Shown here: positions 44,974-56,119 of the stretch, in pieces
Position numbering within the stretch: position 1 is the stretch's first letter
Layout: each line of letters starts with the position of its first letter
Assembly (NCBI GenBank): GCA_030267565.1
Contig: BRXU01000053.1
Span: 248,001 to 312,000, forward strand
Source of the DNA: Pleodorina starrii
Taxonomy: Eukaryota; Chlorophyta; Chlorophyceae; Chlamydomonadales; Volvocaceae
Length of the DNA stretch: 64,000 nt
Direction of reading: 5' to 3'
Program-made: the position numbers and the translations under genes
The notes under the pieces: generated by a model
The model's database searches: none
Seen by the model: only the letters and a program-made list of their open reading frames with translations
Told to the model about the DNA's origin: nothing

Positions 44974-47900
44974 TTAGCCATCCTGCCGTACACCACCACC
45001 CCGCCGTATGCTCACCAGTTCATCCTCCGGCTCCGGCTCCGGGTCCCACTCCTCCTCCTCCTCCGCCGCCGCCGCCGCCGGGGGGGTTGAAGCCGCCGCC
45101 GCAGCAGCAGCAGCCCCTGCCGGCAGCGCCGCCGGCGCTTCGTCGCCCTGAGGGGCAGCGGGAGCAAAAGAAGAAGCCGCGGCGAGTGGGACGCGCGGCG
45201 ACGTCAGCAAACCCAGACTCTGCGATATACTTGTCGCTGCAACCGCCACTGCGATATACCGCCGCTGCAACCAAGCAAAGCAAAGCACACAGCCGCCGGC
45301 GCGGGTTTGCCGATGTACGGCAAAACCTGTGTGTGTACGGCGCCCTTACCAGACGGATGACCTCGTTGTCATCCGGGCGGACTGGGGGCGGGACCGGCTT
45401 GGACTGAACTGGCTCCGGAACCCGCGCCGGATCCAGCCCCGGTTTTGGATCCAGCTCCGCCTCCGGCACCGGCGGTGACGGCGGTGACTCCTCCTCCTGC
45501 TGTTGCTGCTGTTGCTGCTGCTGGGGAGGCGGCGGCGGATTCTGCACTGGATCCAGTTCCGGTGCCGGTTCTGTTTCAGGATCCGGATCCGGATCCGGTG
45601 CCGGCTCGGCCTCTGGCGTTGGCTCTGGGATGCCGACAGACGTGGCGACACCCCCGGGGGGGTCCACGGCGGCGCCACCCGACGTGTCCCCCTCCGCGGC
45701 CCCCACGTCGCCCGAAGCCCCCTCAGCGGCCTCGCCCTGAAAAGTACGGAAGCAGGAAGTACGGCAGCATCCCGTACATCGTACGGCGTATCGCGACGGC
45801 GGCGACAGCGCGCGGCGCGAAGCGGGCGCCGGTGATGAACCGCCCGGTCCCACGCAACCTGAGGAACCCCCAGTCGGCTCTCGAGCCGGCCTGGAACCGG
45901 CCTCAGCGCGGACAAAGCGCGCCTTTGATCGCTTCTCGTTCTCTGCGATGGCGGAGCCGCTGCCGCACGCACCAGTGCGCCAGAGTAACCGCCTGTTACA
46001 GAGGTTCCAGGCCCGGCGGCTTCCGAATCCAACCAACCAACCGTCCAACCAATCGTCCAGCCGACCGTCCAACCAACCAACCAACTCACCTCAGGCGCCA
46101 GTGGCGGCAGCGGCGGCTCGCCCCAGGACTCCATTCGGGTTGCGGCGTCCCTGACCGCCTGGGCCGCCTCCTGCTCCTCCTGGGGGGGGCCGGGGAGAGA
46201 CGGTTGATGGCGCACAGGTGGGTGTGGTGAGCCGGGGTTTGGTCCAGGTTGATGTCCAGGGCAATGATTCCTCTCCTCTCCTCTCCTCCCCTCTCCGACG
46301 GAAAGACAGCTCCGGAACCACACCGCAACAAACGTGAGGGTGGGCGCCGTACTTCACGTCATCCGTAACGCGCTCCCCCCCCACACAAAACACACACACA
46401 AACACACACACAAACACAAACACACATACACACACCCTAGAGGCGCGTCCGGGCTCTGGTCCTCCTTTCCATCCACCCACCCACCTGCTCCCTGCGGGCC
46501 TTGACCGAGGGCGACGCAGAGACGGGCGCCGACCCACGGGTCGGTGGGTCGACTTCACCCTCCTCCTTTTCCTCCTCCTCCTTCTCTTCCTCCTCCTCCT
46601 TCTGCTCCTCCTTTTCCTCCCCCTCCTCCTCCTCCCCCTCCTGTGGCGACGCCTCCTGCTGCAGCTCTCCGACCTCCCCCACCTCCTTCGCTGCGGTATC
46701 GTTTTTCTTATCGCCCACCTCCGCCTCCCCCTCCGCCTCAGCCCCAGCACCGGCGGCAGCATCCGGAGCTTGCAACGACAGCCCCCCTTCAGCCTCGGTT
46801 TCAGCCTCAGCCTCAGCCTCAGCCGGCGCCGTCTCCGAAGGGTAGTCCGTCAGCGGTGAAGGCGGCGGCGGCGGCGGTGAAGGCGGCGGTGCGGTGTCGG
46901 CGGCGGGCGGCTCCTCCGCATGTGCCGCTTGTTCCTGTGACACCATCACGCGATGCAGTTGGGTTGGTTGCAATTGGGAGTGCAACGGGTCGTTGGGCGC
47001 TCCAGGGGGTGCAGCAGCCCGTGCAGCCAGTGAGGGGGCGAAGGGAGGAGGGGGGGTGCGGACTGCGGAGGGACAGGAGGGGAAGGCGGCGACATGGGAG
47101 CCCAACAGACCACACCACCAGGACCCAAACCATCCCACGCACGCCCAGTCGCCCAGTCGCCCACGCGCAATTCCGTTTTGTTTTACCGGTATGCTCAAGA
47201 CACATCGAGACGCACACACACACGCACACACGCACATACACACGCGCGCGCTTCCGCAGCCAACACGACAGCTGCATGTGCCCCTCCCACCTGCTCGCAT
47301 TCTGCGACCACATTGGGCCGCGGCGACGGCGCCGCCGACATCGGCCGACCGGTCGGCGACGCGCTCCCGGCGCAAAGTACGTCGTCGTGGACGTCGTCGT
47401 CGACGGCGCCGCCGCCGGCGCCGCCGCCGCCGTCGGGCGCCTCCGCTGCCGCTGCCGCTGCCGCTGCGGTTGCGGGTGGCGGCGGCGGCTGTTTTGCCGC
47501 GGTGCTGGTCTGGGTGGCCAGTGGTGAGGGGAGTGCTGGGGAGCGGGGAGCCTGCGGTGAAGGAAGTAGTACCGGTACATGAGGCGGGGTGTGATGGAGG
47601 CGGCAGGCGGGGCCAACGGTCAAGGCACACATACATCCGCGGAGCCTGCAGCTCCGAAACCACCTTGAAAGGGTTGAAACCCCTCCCCAGATCCCAGCCT
47701 TCCACCCCTCCCTACCCCCACCCCCACCTGGCCGGGGGACGTCAGCAGGGGCCCACCAGCTGCCGCTGAAGGGACGTCCGGCGAGCGGCCAGGAAGCGCG
47801 GGAAGAGACCGGATGCCGCCGCCGCCGCCGCCGCCGAGGGATGTACGGCGGCCGGTGTTGCCGCCGGCGGGCGCAGCCGTGTCGAGAGTCGGTAGCGCCT

Positions 47901-48481
47901 GAGGACCGGGGAGGGTAGGGGGGGAGAGGGGGTTAGAAGAGGGGGTAGGAGAGGGGGGTAGGAGAGGGGTGGGGTAAGAAAAAAGATACCGCAGCGAAGG
48001 GACGGAGTCACGGAGACGGTGGTGGGGTGGCAGCGACTGAATGACGCTGCGCTGATCGCCAAACACACAACGTGACCCGGTGTGGTGTGGTGTGGTGTGG
48101 TGTGGTGTGGTGTGGTGTGGTGTGGTGTGGTGTGGTGTGGTGTGGTGTGGTGTGGTGTGGTGTGGCGGCTGGCGGGTCGTGACGGCGCCCCGGGGGGCGC
48201 CGGGCGAGTGGAGTGTGGGAGTTGTGGTGATTGCGGTGGTGGGGGCGTGAGGAAGCGTGGGGGTTGAGGAGGCGTGGGAGTCTGTGTGTGGGATGCAGGG
48301 TTGAAGGCGGGTGAAAGCGCAAGTGCAGAGGCGGTGGCGGGTCCGCCGTTACCTTTCCGCGAAGTGGTGGCGGCGGCGGCGCGGCGCCGCCGCCGTTGGA
48401 CGACGTCTTCGCTTCCGCCGCATCCGCCGGCGGCGGCGGCGGCGGGGCCCGGTGCCGCGTCGGCGAAATGGCTCCTCCGCC
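44974..48481 (-). CDS. acidic, Pro/Ala-rich low-complexity protein
   Basis: Exon chain: 48481-48353, 47898-47728, 47551-47291, 46934-46485, 46179-46090, 45736-45350 and 45147-44974. All coding exons are multiples of three (phase 0 introns), with C-rich acceptors and GT donors. The protein is strongly biased: Pro/Ala/Gly-rich first, then Glu-rich (GEEEEGEEKEEQ region), then alternating Pro-Asp/Glu (EAEPAPDPDPDPETEPAPE) and a Gln run; it is probably disordered throughout. No folded domain is seen and no start codon is certain. Because the exons lie just downstream of the TIR-ankyrin exons on the same strand, with matching phase, they may be that gene's C-terminal half. Exon 46934-46485 contains word A in antisense, translated as KKNDTAAKE. 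Confidence 0.5.
46682..46715 (+). repeat. word A, copy 6, inside a coding exon (antisense)
   Basis: CCTTCGCTGCGGTATCGTTT and TTCTTATC on the plus strand, within exon 46934-46485 of the minus-strand acidic gene. Confidence 0.65.
47972..48007 (-). repeat. intron word A, copy 7 (sense)
   Basis: On the minus strand: CGTCCCTTCGCTGCGGTATC, then TTTTTTCTTACC, a pyrimidine tract, and the acceptor before exon 47898. The same layout as the dehydrogenase copy. Confidence 0.75.
48079..48164. repeat. pentanucleotide repeat (TGTGG)n
   Basis: About seventeen perfect copies in an intron of the minus-strand acidic gene. A (GGGA)n run follows at 48611-48652. Confidence 0.95.
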
Positions 48482-49028
48482 CTGCAGTGCAGTACGGCAC
48501 ACAACAGCAGTGAGCCGTACAGGCGCATTGGGGCCCATGGGTAAGGGGACAGTCAGGGGTCGGTGGGAGGGGAGGCGGCGGAAGCGGAGGAGGCGGAGGG
48601 AGGCAGGCGAGGGAGGGAGGGAGGGAGGGAGGGAGGGAGGGAGGGAGGGAGGGCGCATTCAGGTGGGGGCGACGGCGGCACGTCTGGCAGCAGTCAGGAG
48701 GGCGACCCGGCCAACACCCCCCCTTCCTTGCCTTCCTTCCCCCCTCCCCTCCTTCCGCCGTTCCAGCTACCCCCCCCCCCCTATCCCGCTCCAGCCACCT
48801 CCCACTCCCTCCCCCCCCCCCACGCCCGCACCCCACGCCCGCCGTGCCGCCTCCGTGCGGTGGGGGCCGCCATTCACCCCACCCATGCTCCGAAACCCCG
48901 CCACCCGAGTCCCAGGCCCCAGCCTCCCAACCAACCCCACCCCTCCCTTTCACTCCCCAAAACACATTCGCAGTAAGGTCCACAACACACAAGAACCCTG
49001 AGCCCTGGAATCCTTCAACTTTGGACCC

Positions 49029-49495
49029 TTAAACCCCACGTTTCGGCCTTAAAACCCTAAAACCCAGCAAGCGGCCCCACCGGCAGCAGTAGCGGCAGTG
49101 CGGGCAGCACCCCCGTGGTGGATGCCCGCCGGTTTCGTCCGTCGTGCACCCGCCCCGGACTGCCTCGCCCCAGAGCGGATCTCCCCCCCGGGGCCCATAG
49201 CCGCTCGAATGGCTGCTGCCGTACGGTACGGCGGGTAAGGCGGGGAACGGTAGGGAAGGAAGAGAGAGGGGAAGGGGAAGGGGAAGGGGAGTTAGCCTAA
49301 ACACAGGCAGAATAGCTGACTGGCTGAGACACACGAAGACGAAGAGGCGGACCAATATGGGGAAGAGACGGGCGAACAATCGAGTGGTGGTCTTTTTTCT
49401 TATCCCACAAACAAAAAAGGTGGCCCACAAACACCGCGCGATGTCAAGTGTAGGGCATGTCGGGGCGCGAAGGGGGTATGGGGGGAGGGCCGTAC
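49029..49495. other. possible terminal exon of the TIR-ankyrin gene
   Basis: On the minus strand an acceptor at TACGGCAG near 49219 is followed by an open stretch to a stop near 49030 in more than one frame (one reads HSSGYGPRGGDPLWGE). The end contains GGGTTTTAGGGTTTTAAGG, a telomere-like word. It could be the gene's last exon and 3' UTR or a further internal exon leading to 48481. Confidence 0.3.
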
Positions 49496-52400
49496 AAGCA
49501 CCACGCCCTCCTTCAGGCCACCCGCTCTCCCCACCGGAGATGCGCCGCCGACGCCGCCGCTGCGCAGGTCGTACTCTATGCCACCGCCGCCGCCACCGCC
49601 GCCTCTTTCGTGGCTCTCCCCTCCGCCGCCGCAGCCGCCGCCGCCGCCGCTGCCGCCGCCGTGCTCCCACCACTTACCGAGCGGCCCGGAGCCGCCGCCC
49701 CGGCCGCACAGGTAGGGGGCGGCGGCGGCGGCGCTCCTCTCTTCCCGGAGGGTGGCGTTGGCGGCGGCGGCGCGGAGGCTGCCGCTGAGCGGCGCCCCGT
49801 TGGCGGAGGCGCGGAGGGCGGCAGCGGGGAGGGAGGCAGAGGGGAGGGAGGCGGCGGAGAAGGTGCTGGCTAGGTAATCGAGGGGCGTAAGGCCCGCCTG
49901 CAGGTGTGGGGGAGGGGGGGGAGGGGGCAAGACAGGTGGAATGGCGTCGGGTGACGGGGGCGTGTAGGGGGCGTGTAGGGGAAAACAGTCCGACTAGGCA
50001 AAAGCTGGGCAGCAAGAAAGACCTCGGCGGTTGAACGGAGGGGGCCGGGGGGTCACACTCAGTCGACTGCGTCGCCTCCGTCCCTCAGCTGCGCGGACGG
50101 GCGCGGGGACGAGCGGACGCGCTTCATTTACCCCCACCCCCCCACCCGCCCCCCCAACCCCGCCCCCCACAGCCCCCCCACCCACACCCACATCCCCCCC
50201 GCCACTACCTTGTTGACTGCGAGTTTGTTTGCCCCCGCCTGCGCCAGCAACCGAGCCAGCCCCATCTCCTCCCCCCGGACTGCCACATGGTAGGGAGTCT
50301 CGCCGGCCTGGGGAGGTGGGGGGGGGAGAGGTGAGGGGTGGGGGGTGGGGGGTGGGGGGCGGTGAGGGAGGGATGGTGGGGGGTCAGGACAGATCAAAGA
50401 TGTGGTGGGGTGGGGGATGGTGGGTGGGATGGGGGGGTATGAGCTGAGTCCGAGAGAGAGATAGGATGGGGGGTTACCCACGTAGGGCGGGGGTTGAGGG
50501 CACGGGGCTGGCCGGACTGGGGTTGGGAACACACCACTTCTGCAGGCTATGCTGGCACACGTGCACAGTCACACACACACAGTCTCACACATACAGTCAC
50601 ACATACAGTCAACACATGCACAGGCACACACGCACGCAAGCGCACAGACGCGGTGACACACGCAAACGCACACAAACACACAAACACACAAACACAGCCC
50701 CACCCACGCCGCATACCGACCGACCGACGCACGCACCTCGTCCCGCGCCTCCGTGTTCGCCCCCGCCGCCAGCAACTCCGCCGCCACCTCCCCCCGGCCC
50801 CAACAGCTGGCGGTGTGGAGGGGGGTCAGACCGCCCTGGGGGGGGAGGGAGAGGGTAAGAGGAAGGGAGATACCGCAGCGAAGGAACGGAGAGGGAGAGG
50901 GGTCGGATTGCCGGGAGGAGGGGGGTTGCATCCGTTTGAGGGGGGAGAGGGGACGAGGAGATGAGAGGAGAGGCGAGGCGAGGAGAGGAGTTGTCAGGTG
51001 TCACCGGTTGTCAATCGGGGCGAGCAGCCGCGCGTTGGCCGGACGTGCATGTCCCCCCCTCGAGTTGGCTCCCGTACGGTACGGTACTGTACGGTACGGT
51101 ACGGTACGATACGGCACGGTGTTGTACGATGTTGGGGTACATGGGCCGACTGGAGGGCAGCACACAGATGCCTCGGGAGCGCGATGAGATGCGGGTTGAG
51201 CAGCGCAGACACCACACAGGCACAACCGCACTTCCGCACTTCCGCAGCCGCACTTCCGCAGCCGCAACAGCAACCCCCCTGGCCCCCTTTTTGTGTATGT
51301 GACAGGTACACGACATACACACACACACACCTGTCCCTTGCTGTTGACGTCCGCCCCCGCCTCCAGCAACACCCGGACGATGAGGGGGTTGGTCTGGCGG
51401 CTGGCCACGTGGAGGGGCGTGTCACCCAGCTGCGTGTGTGTGTATGGCGTTTGTACGGAAGGGGGAGGGGTCAGCGGGGAGGGGGGCAGTTGTTGGCGGG
51501 CGGGTGGTGGTTGTGATAGTGGTCGCGGGAAGCGGAAGGGAAAGGGGAAGGGGAAGGAGGGCGGGGAGGTGGAGGAAGAGGAAAGGGAGGCCCTTGAAGT
51601 GGTGGTTACGGTGGGCTCCAGACGGAAGTGTTGCGGGGGAAGGAAGGGAGGGGGGGGTCCTGACGACACGCACCGCCAGTCCAAAACCCTAAAGCCCTTA
51701 AACCCCAAACCCCGAAAATCATGCCAAACACAGACCTAACTTAAAGTGCAAACTCAAACCCAAATCCAAACCCAAATCCAAAACCCAAGATCATTAAACT
51801 CAAATCCAAAGCTGCCCCACCCACCCACCCACCCGCCCACCCGCCCACCCACCCACCCACCCACCCGCCCACCCGCCCCAGCCACCCACCCGGGTCCGTG
51901 CCCCCACGTCCGCCCCCGCCCTCAGCAGCACCTCCGCCAACACCACATTGCCCCGGTAGCTGGCCCGGTGGAGAGCAGTCCAGCCGCTCTGAGGGAGGGG
52001 GGGAAGGGAAAAGGAAAGGAAAAGGAAGCGGGAGGTGGGGGTGGGGGTTGAGGGGTGGAGTTGTGATGGGCGGATCGCGGAAGGGGGGGCCTAGTCCCGC
52101 ACCTCATCTGCCACGTTCGCGTTGACCCCCGACTCCATAAGCTGCTGAATGCGCACAATGTCGAATGCCAGACAGGCCTTCATCAGCGCGTCCTGATGAC
52201 ATTGGGCCCACGGAGGCGGCGGAGAGGAGCCGGACGTGGCGCCGCCGCCGCCACTGCCGCCGCCGCCGGCGGCGGCGTTAGCGGTATCGGCGTCGCGCGC
52301 ATGGGCCCAGCGACCCACGGGACTGTGTTCGCCGCGTTCCTCCGTGTCGTCGTCACTCGCGCCGCCCCTGCCACCGCCGCCGCCACCGGCGCCGCCGCCG

Positions 52401-52764
52401 CGTGCCTCCCCTTCTGCACTGACGCTGACGCTGGCGGCGGCGGTGGCCGTGGAGGGCCAGGCGGCGGTGACGGCCGGGATGGTGGCCGTACCAGCGGCAG
52501 CGGCCCGAGGCTGTGTCCTCTCGGCGCCGAAACCACCACCACCACCACCACCGCCGCCGCCAGCGGCACCGTCCGCGGCGGAGGACGAGGAGCCACCCTG
52601 ACACAATTTGGCGCGCTTCGGTACGGCAGGAAGGTACGGCGTGCCTTGGGGCCGCGCCGCCTTGGGGCAGCAGCCCTGCCGCCGCAGCGCCGCCGCCAGC
52701 TCCGACAGCACCTCCTGGAGCGGCGGCGCCGCCGCCGCCGTCAGCGCCGCCGTTGCTGCCGTCA

Positions 52765-52797
<33 letters not shown>

Positions 52798-54735
52798 GAT
52801 CTGGTCGCCGAACGGGCGCGGCGGCGTGGTTGTGTGTCTGCTTTGCGGGATCGTGGCTGTGTGATCCATGGCGTGCCGCCTCCAGGCGCGCTGCCAGGCA
52901 GAGGGTTCCCTTGGGGATGCGGGGCAGGGAGCCGAGCTGTGTGTGTATGTATTGGATAAGGAGGGGCGGACCGAATCGCATAGCGAGGGAGGGAAGGCGG
53001 GGGTAAGGAGAAACAGTCGTATAGGCAAGCTGACTGGCTGGCTGATGCAAGGCGATGGGGGGGGTGATGATGGAGGACGTGATGGGGGGGGTGGGAGGGA
53101 GAGGGAGGGTGATGATGGAGGGGGAGCGAGGGGCGGGAGGGGGAGGGAGGGTGGAAGGCGGCGTTCGGGTGAGGCTCAGCCCTGCTGATGTGGGTTGGTT
53201 GCTATCGGCGGTACTGGTAATTGGCTGTCTGGTGGGTTTTGGTAGGCTGGCTGGCTGCCTGGCTGAGGCCGGCTGGCTGGCCGGAAAGCGGGCTGGGGAA
53301 GTGCGGTCACCCCCACCCCATACCCCCAGCGCGGCGTGGCGGGACAGACACGACCATCGTCCGCGGTAACCCGACCCAACCCAACCCAACCCAACCATAC
53401 CCAACCCAAACCAAACCAAACCAACCCAAACCAACCCAAACCAACCCAACCCAACCCATACCCGACATCTGAGGCCGAGACGCTCCACACACCCGCACCC
53501 ACATGGGAAGCTGCGGGTGCGGTCCTTCCCACAACCCCCCTCCCCCACTGGTGGGTGTGGGTGTGGCTCGCCGCTCGCCGCTCCCCCCCTCCCCGCTTCC
53601 CACTTCCCCGCTCCCCCTCAAACCCACGTAAGCCTCCACTGCGGGTGGCGGGTACGCTCCGTACAGCCACAGCGGCAAGATCTTTCGGTGCTGCCGACCT
53701 GCCAGATCCACCTCACGCAGCGTCCACTTGGTCTCGCCGTACCTGTTGTGGTGGTTGGTTAGTTGGTCAGTTAGGTAGTTAAGATTGATTTAGGTCGTTT
53801 ATACTCATTCATTATAAAGAATGGGTTGGTTGGTTGGTTGGTTGGTTAGGTCTAGAGGCCGGTCAACCTCTCCCATCAGCAAACAGCCCCCCCTCCCTCG
53901 CGCTCCAGTGTGTCTCTCACACCGGCACCAGACCCCTCTCCTCCCCGCCTCCCCCACCTTCCTCCCCCTTTTCCTTTTACCCCATCCGCCCCCACCTCCC
54001 TGCTGCCCATTCACTTACCCGGGGCTGCAGATCGCAATCAAAACCTCGCAACCCAGAATGGCCTTGGCCACCGCCGCCGCCGCCCGGGGACTCTCCTCCG
54101 GGTCGCCGTCCGCACCCGTCACAGATCCAGATCCAGATCTGGGTCCAGATCCAGATCCAGATCCGGATGCAGGTGATGGTCCCGCCGCGAAGACAGAGTA
54201 GCCCAGCTGCTGCAGGCCGCACTGAAGCTCCGAAACCAGAGCGCTGGTCGTGTAGGGAGGCAGGGGGAAGAGGGCGAGGGGACGAGGAAGGGAGGCAGGG
54301 GGAAGGGGTGAGGAGGACAGAGGGAAGGGGTCGCATTGCGCAAGAGAGCGACAGAGGCAGGACGGGATGGTGTGGGGTCAGCCGGGCTGTGTGTGTATGT
54401 GTGTATGCGGCTGGTGGCCTAACGGGTGGCCGCGGGTGCGGTTGAGGGTTGCGCCAGCGCGCGGGAAGTGGTGTGTGGAGTGGTGAGTTGCGCGGGCGGC
54501 GGTCAAACGATGCCACACAGCCAAGACTGAGAGGGGAATGTGTGGTGGCAGGTGGCGTGGGACCGGGCTACAAGGAATGAAGGAAATCGGAAGGGTTCTG
54601 GTGCGGGGCGAGGAAAGTATAGCCGGGAAAACGCAAGAAATGGGGTTGCGAGCCTGCCAAGGAATCTTGGTAGCTAATGTACATCCACGTTCCATCGCGA
54701 GATGTGCTGGTGTTTGGGTGAGAGTGGCAACCCAT
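49496..54735 (-). CDS. TIR-domain plus ankyrin-repeat protein
   Basis: Exon chain: a first exon from an ATG at 54735 (donor unresolved), then 54243-54019, 53742-53628, 52936-52103, 51988-51890, 51429-51331, 50835-50737, 50307-50209, and 49897 to about 49496. The first exons form a TIR-like domain: MYISYQDS, then ALVSELQCGLQQLGYSVFAA, AILGCEVLIAICSPG, and after the splice YGETKWTLREVDLAGRQ with KILPLWLYGAYPPPAVEAY. The Glu of WTLRE sits where the catalytic Glu of NAD-cleaving TIR domains lies (family knowledge). A Gly/Ser-rich insert from GGATCT repeats occupies the BB-loop position. Exon 52936-52103 is a Gly/Ala-rich linker ending in ankyrin-like DALMKACLAFDIVRI. Then four 99-nt exons each encode one ankyrin repeat (WTALHRAS, DTPLHVAS, LTPLHTAS, ETPYHVAV) and a last partial repeat (LTPLDYLA) follows. 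A sensor or scaffold role in innate-type signalling is inference. Confidence 0.68.
50853..50891 (-). repeat. intron word A, copy 8 (sense)
   Basis: On the minus strand: CTCCGTTCCTTCGCTGCGG, TATCTCCCTTCCTCTTACC, then a C-rich tract and the acceptor before ankyrin exon 50835. Confidence 0.75.
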
Positions 54736-56119
54736 ATTCAGGAGCAGATAAATGTCGCATGCGCCCACCCGTCACCTGCTCACCAGCCGTCGATGCCACC
54801 CAACTGGCTGCAGCGGACATCCTTTATACGGTAGCTCAGTACGATTTGAGGTTGGTCTGTGCTTGGTGAATTGGAGCGCATAATCCTTCGTGGCAAGTCG
54901 TGTTCAAGCGGGCTTCGGCTCCAAGTTCTCCCCTCGTGACTAGATGGCATTTTAAACGTCTACTTTAGTAATTTAGAGGTGTTTAAAGCGTCGCAGAGGG
55001 AGTTTTTGTGTCGGCAGCCAGTCAAAAGCCATGAATGTCGCTCCAGAGCCATACCGTCCTTACGACGCCATATACACAGTCCATGTGTCACTGCTTCAAC
55101 AAGCTTCGTTACTGCAGTTAGGATGCCCTTTGGAAAGCGTTTTCCAACGACCGTACGGATAAACAGCGGAACGGCTCACTGCAAAGGCGGGCGGTCCAAG
55201 CGAGACCTGATTCGGGTTGCCATCTAGCATTATGGGCAGACACCAGTTCCGGGGGAGGGGGTCGTTGCCGCACCGTAGAAAGCCAGCCCAGTACACGACA
55301 ACACCCCTGGCCCTAACAACCGTCCCCTCCCGGAGCGCAACGCTCCAACGCAACGCCATCCTTTCCACGGCAGCGGAGCACGGTCACATCAACATCCATA
55401 AACATGCGCTGTGCCGACTGCTGTGCATGCGGGCGCAACTTCACAACTACTTCTTATAATGAAAAGGGTAGTAAGGGCTGAACAGCGCCAACAGCAGCAT
55501 CAACAACAGCAGCCTTTCCTCGCCAAACCCTCTCCGCTCACCTCACCTCACCTCACCCCACCAAACCCCCACACGCTCAAGACGCCTCCCCCCTCCCTCT
55601 CTGTCAAGCTCCCGCCCAAGCTCCGTAGCTCCCTCCGCGTTTCCGCTCTTTTCACTGCCATCATCCGGCGCAAGCCCACGACTCACGGCCCAAGTCCTCG
55701 CCCCCCGTCCCGCCCCCCCGCCCCGCCTACCTCCGCCTACCTCGCGCCTACCTCCACCTGCCGCCGTGCAGTGCAGTGCGGTGCAGATCCCAACCAGCTC
55801 CCCGACCAGCACCCCAACCAGCTCCCCAGTCCCTTGACCTCCCTCCCTCCCCTGAACACACAGAGACAAGGCACCACCCCCTCCACCGAGCACCGACCCA
55901 CCCACCCACCCAGCCGAGCGCCTGCACGCCACACCAACCGACAAAAAGACAGCTGCAACATATCCCACGCTCCCCCTGCCCGCAACTACGCCCTCCCCTT
56001 TTTAGTAGCCATGAATTCCCCGTCCTGCTCGCTCGCTTCCAGACCTCGCCACCGCCGCCGCCGCCGCTGCCGCCGCCACCGCTGCGAACTGCCAACTTGC
56101 CAAACCATCTGCTCTTCTC
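54736..56119. promoter_or_regulatory. intergenic between carrier and TIR-ankyrin genes
   Basis: Both flanking genes are on the minus strand, so this should hold the 3' UTR of the carrier gene and the promoter of the TIR-ankyrin gene. 54,940-55,000 is AT-rich (TTTTAAACG, TTTAGTAATTTAG). 55,480-55,510 has CAACAGCAGCA triplets. No further gene recognised. Confidence 0.4.
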
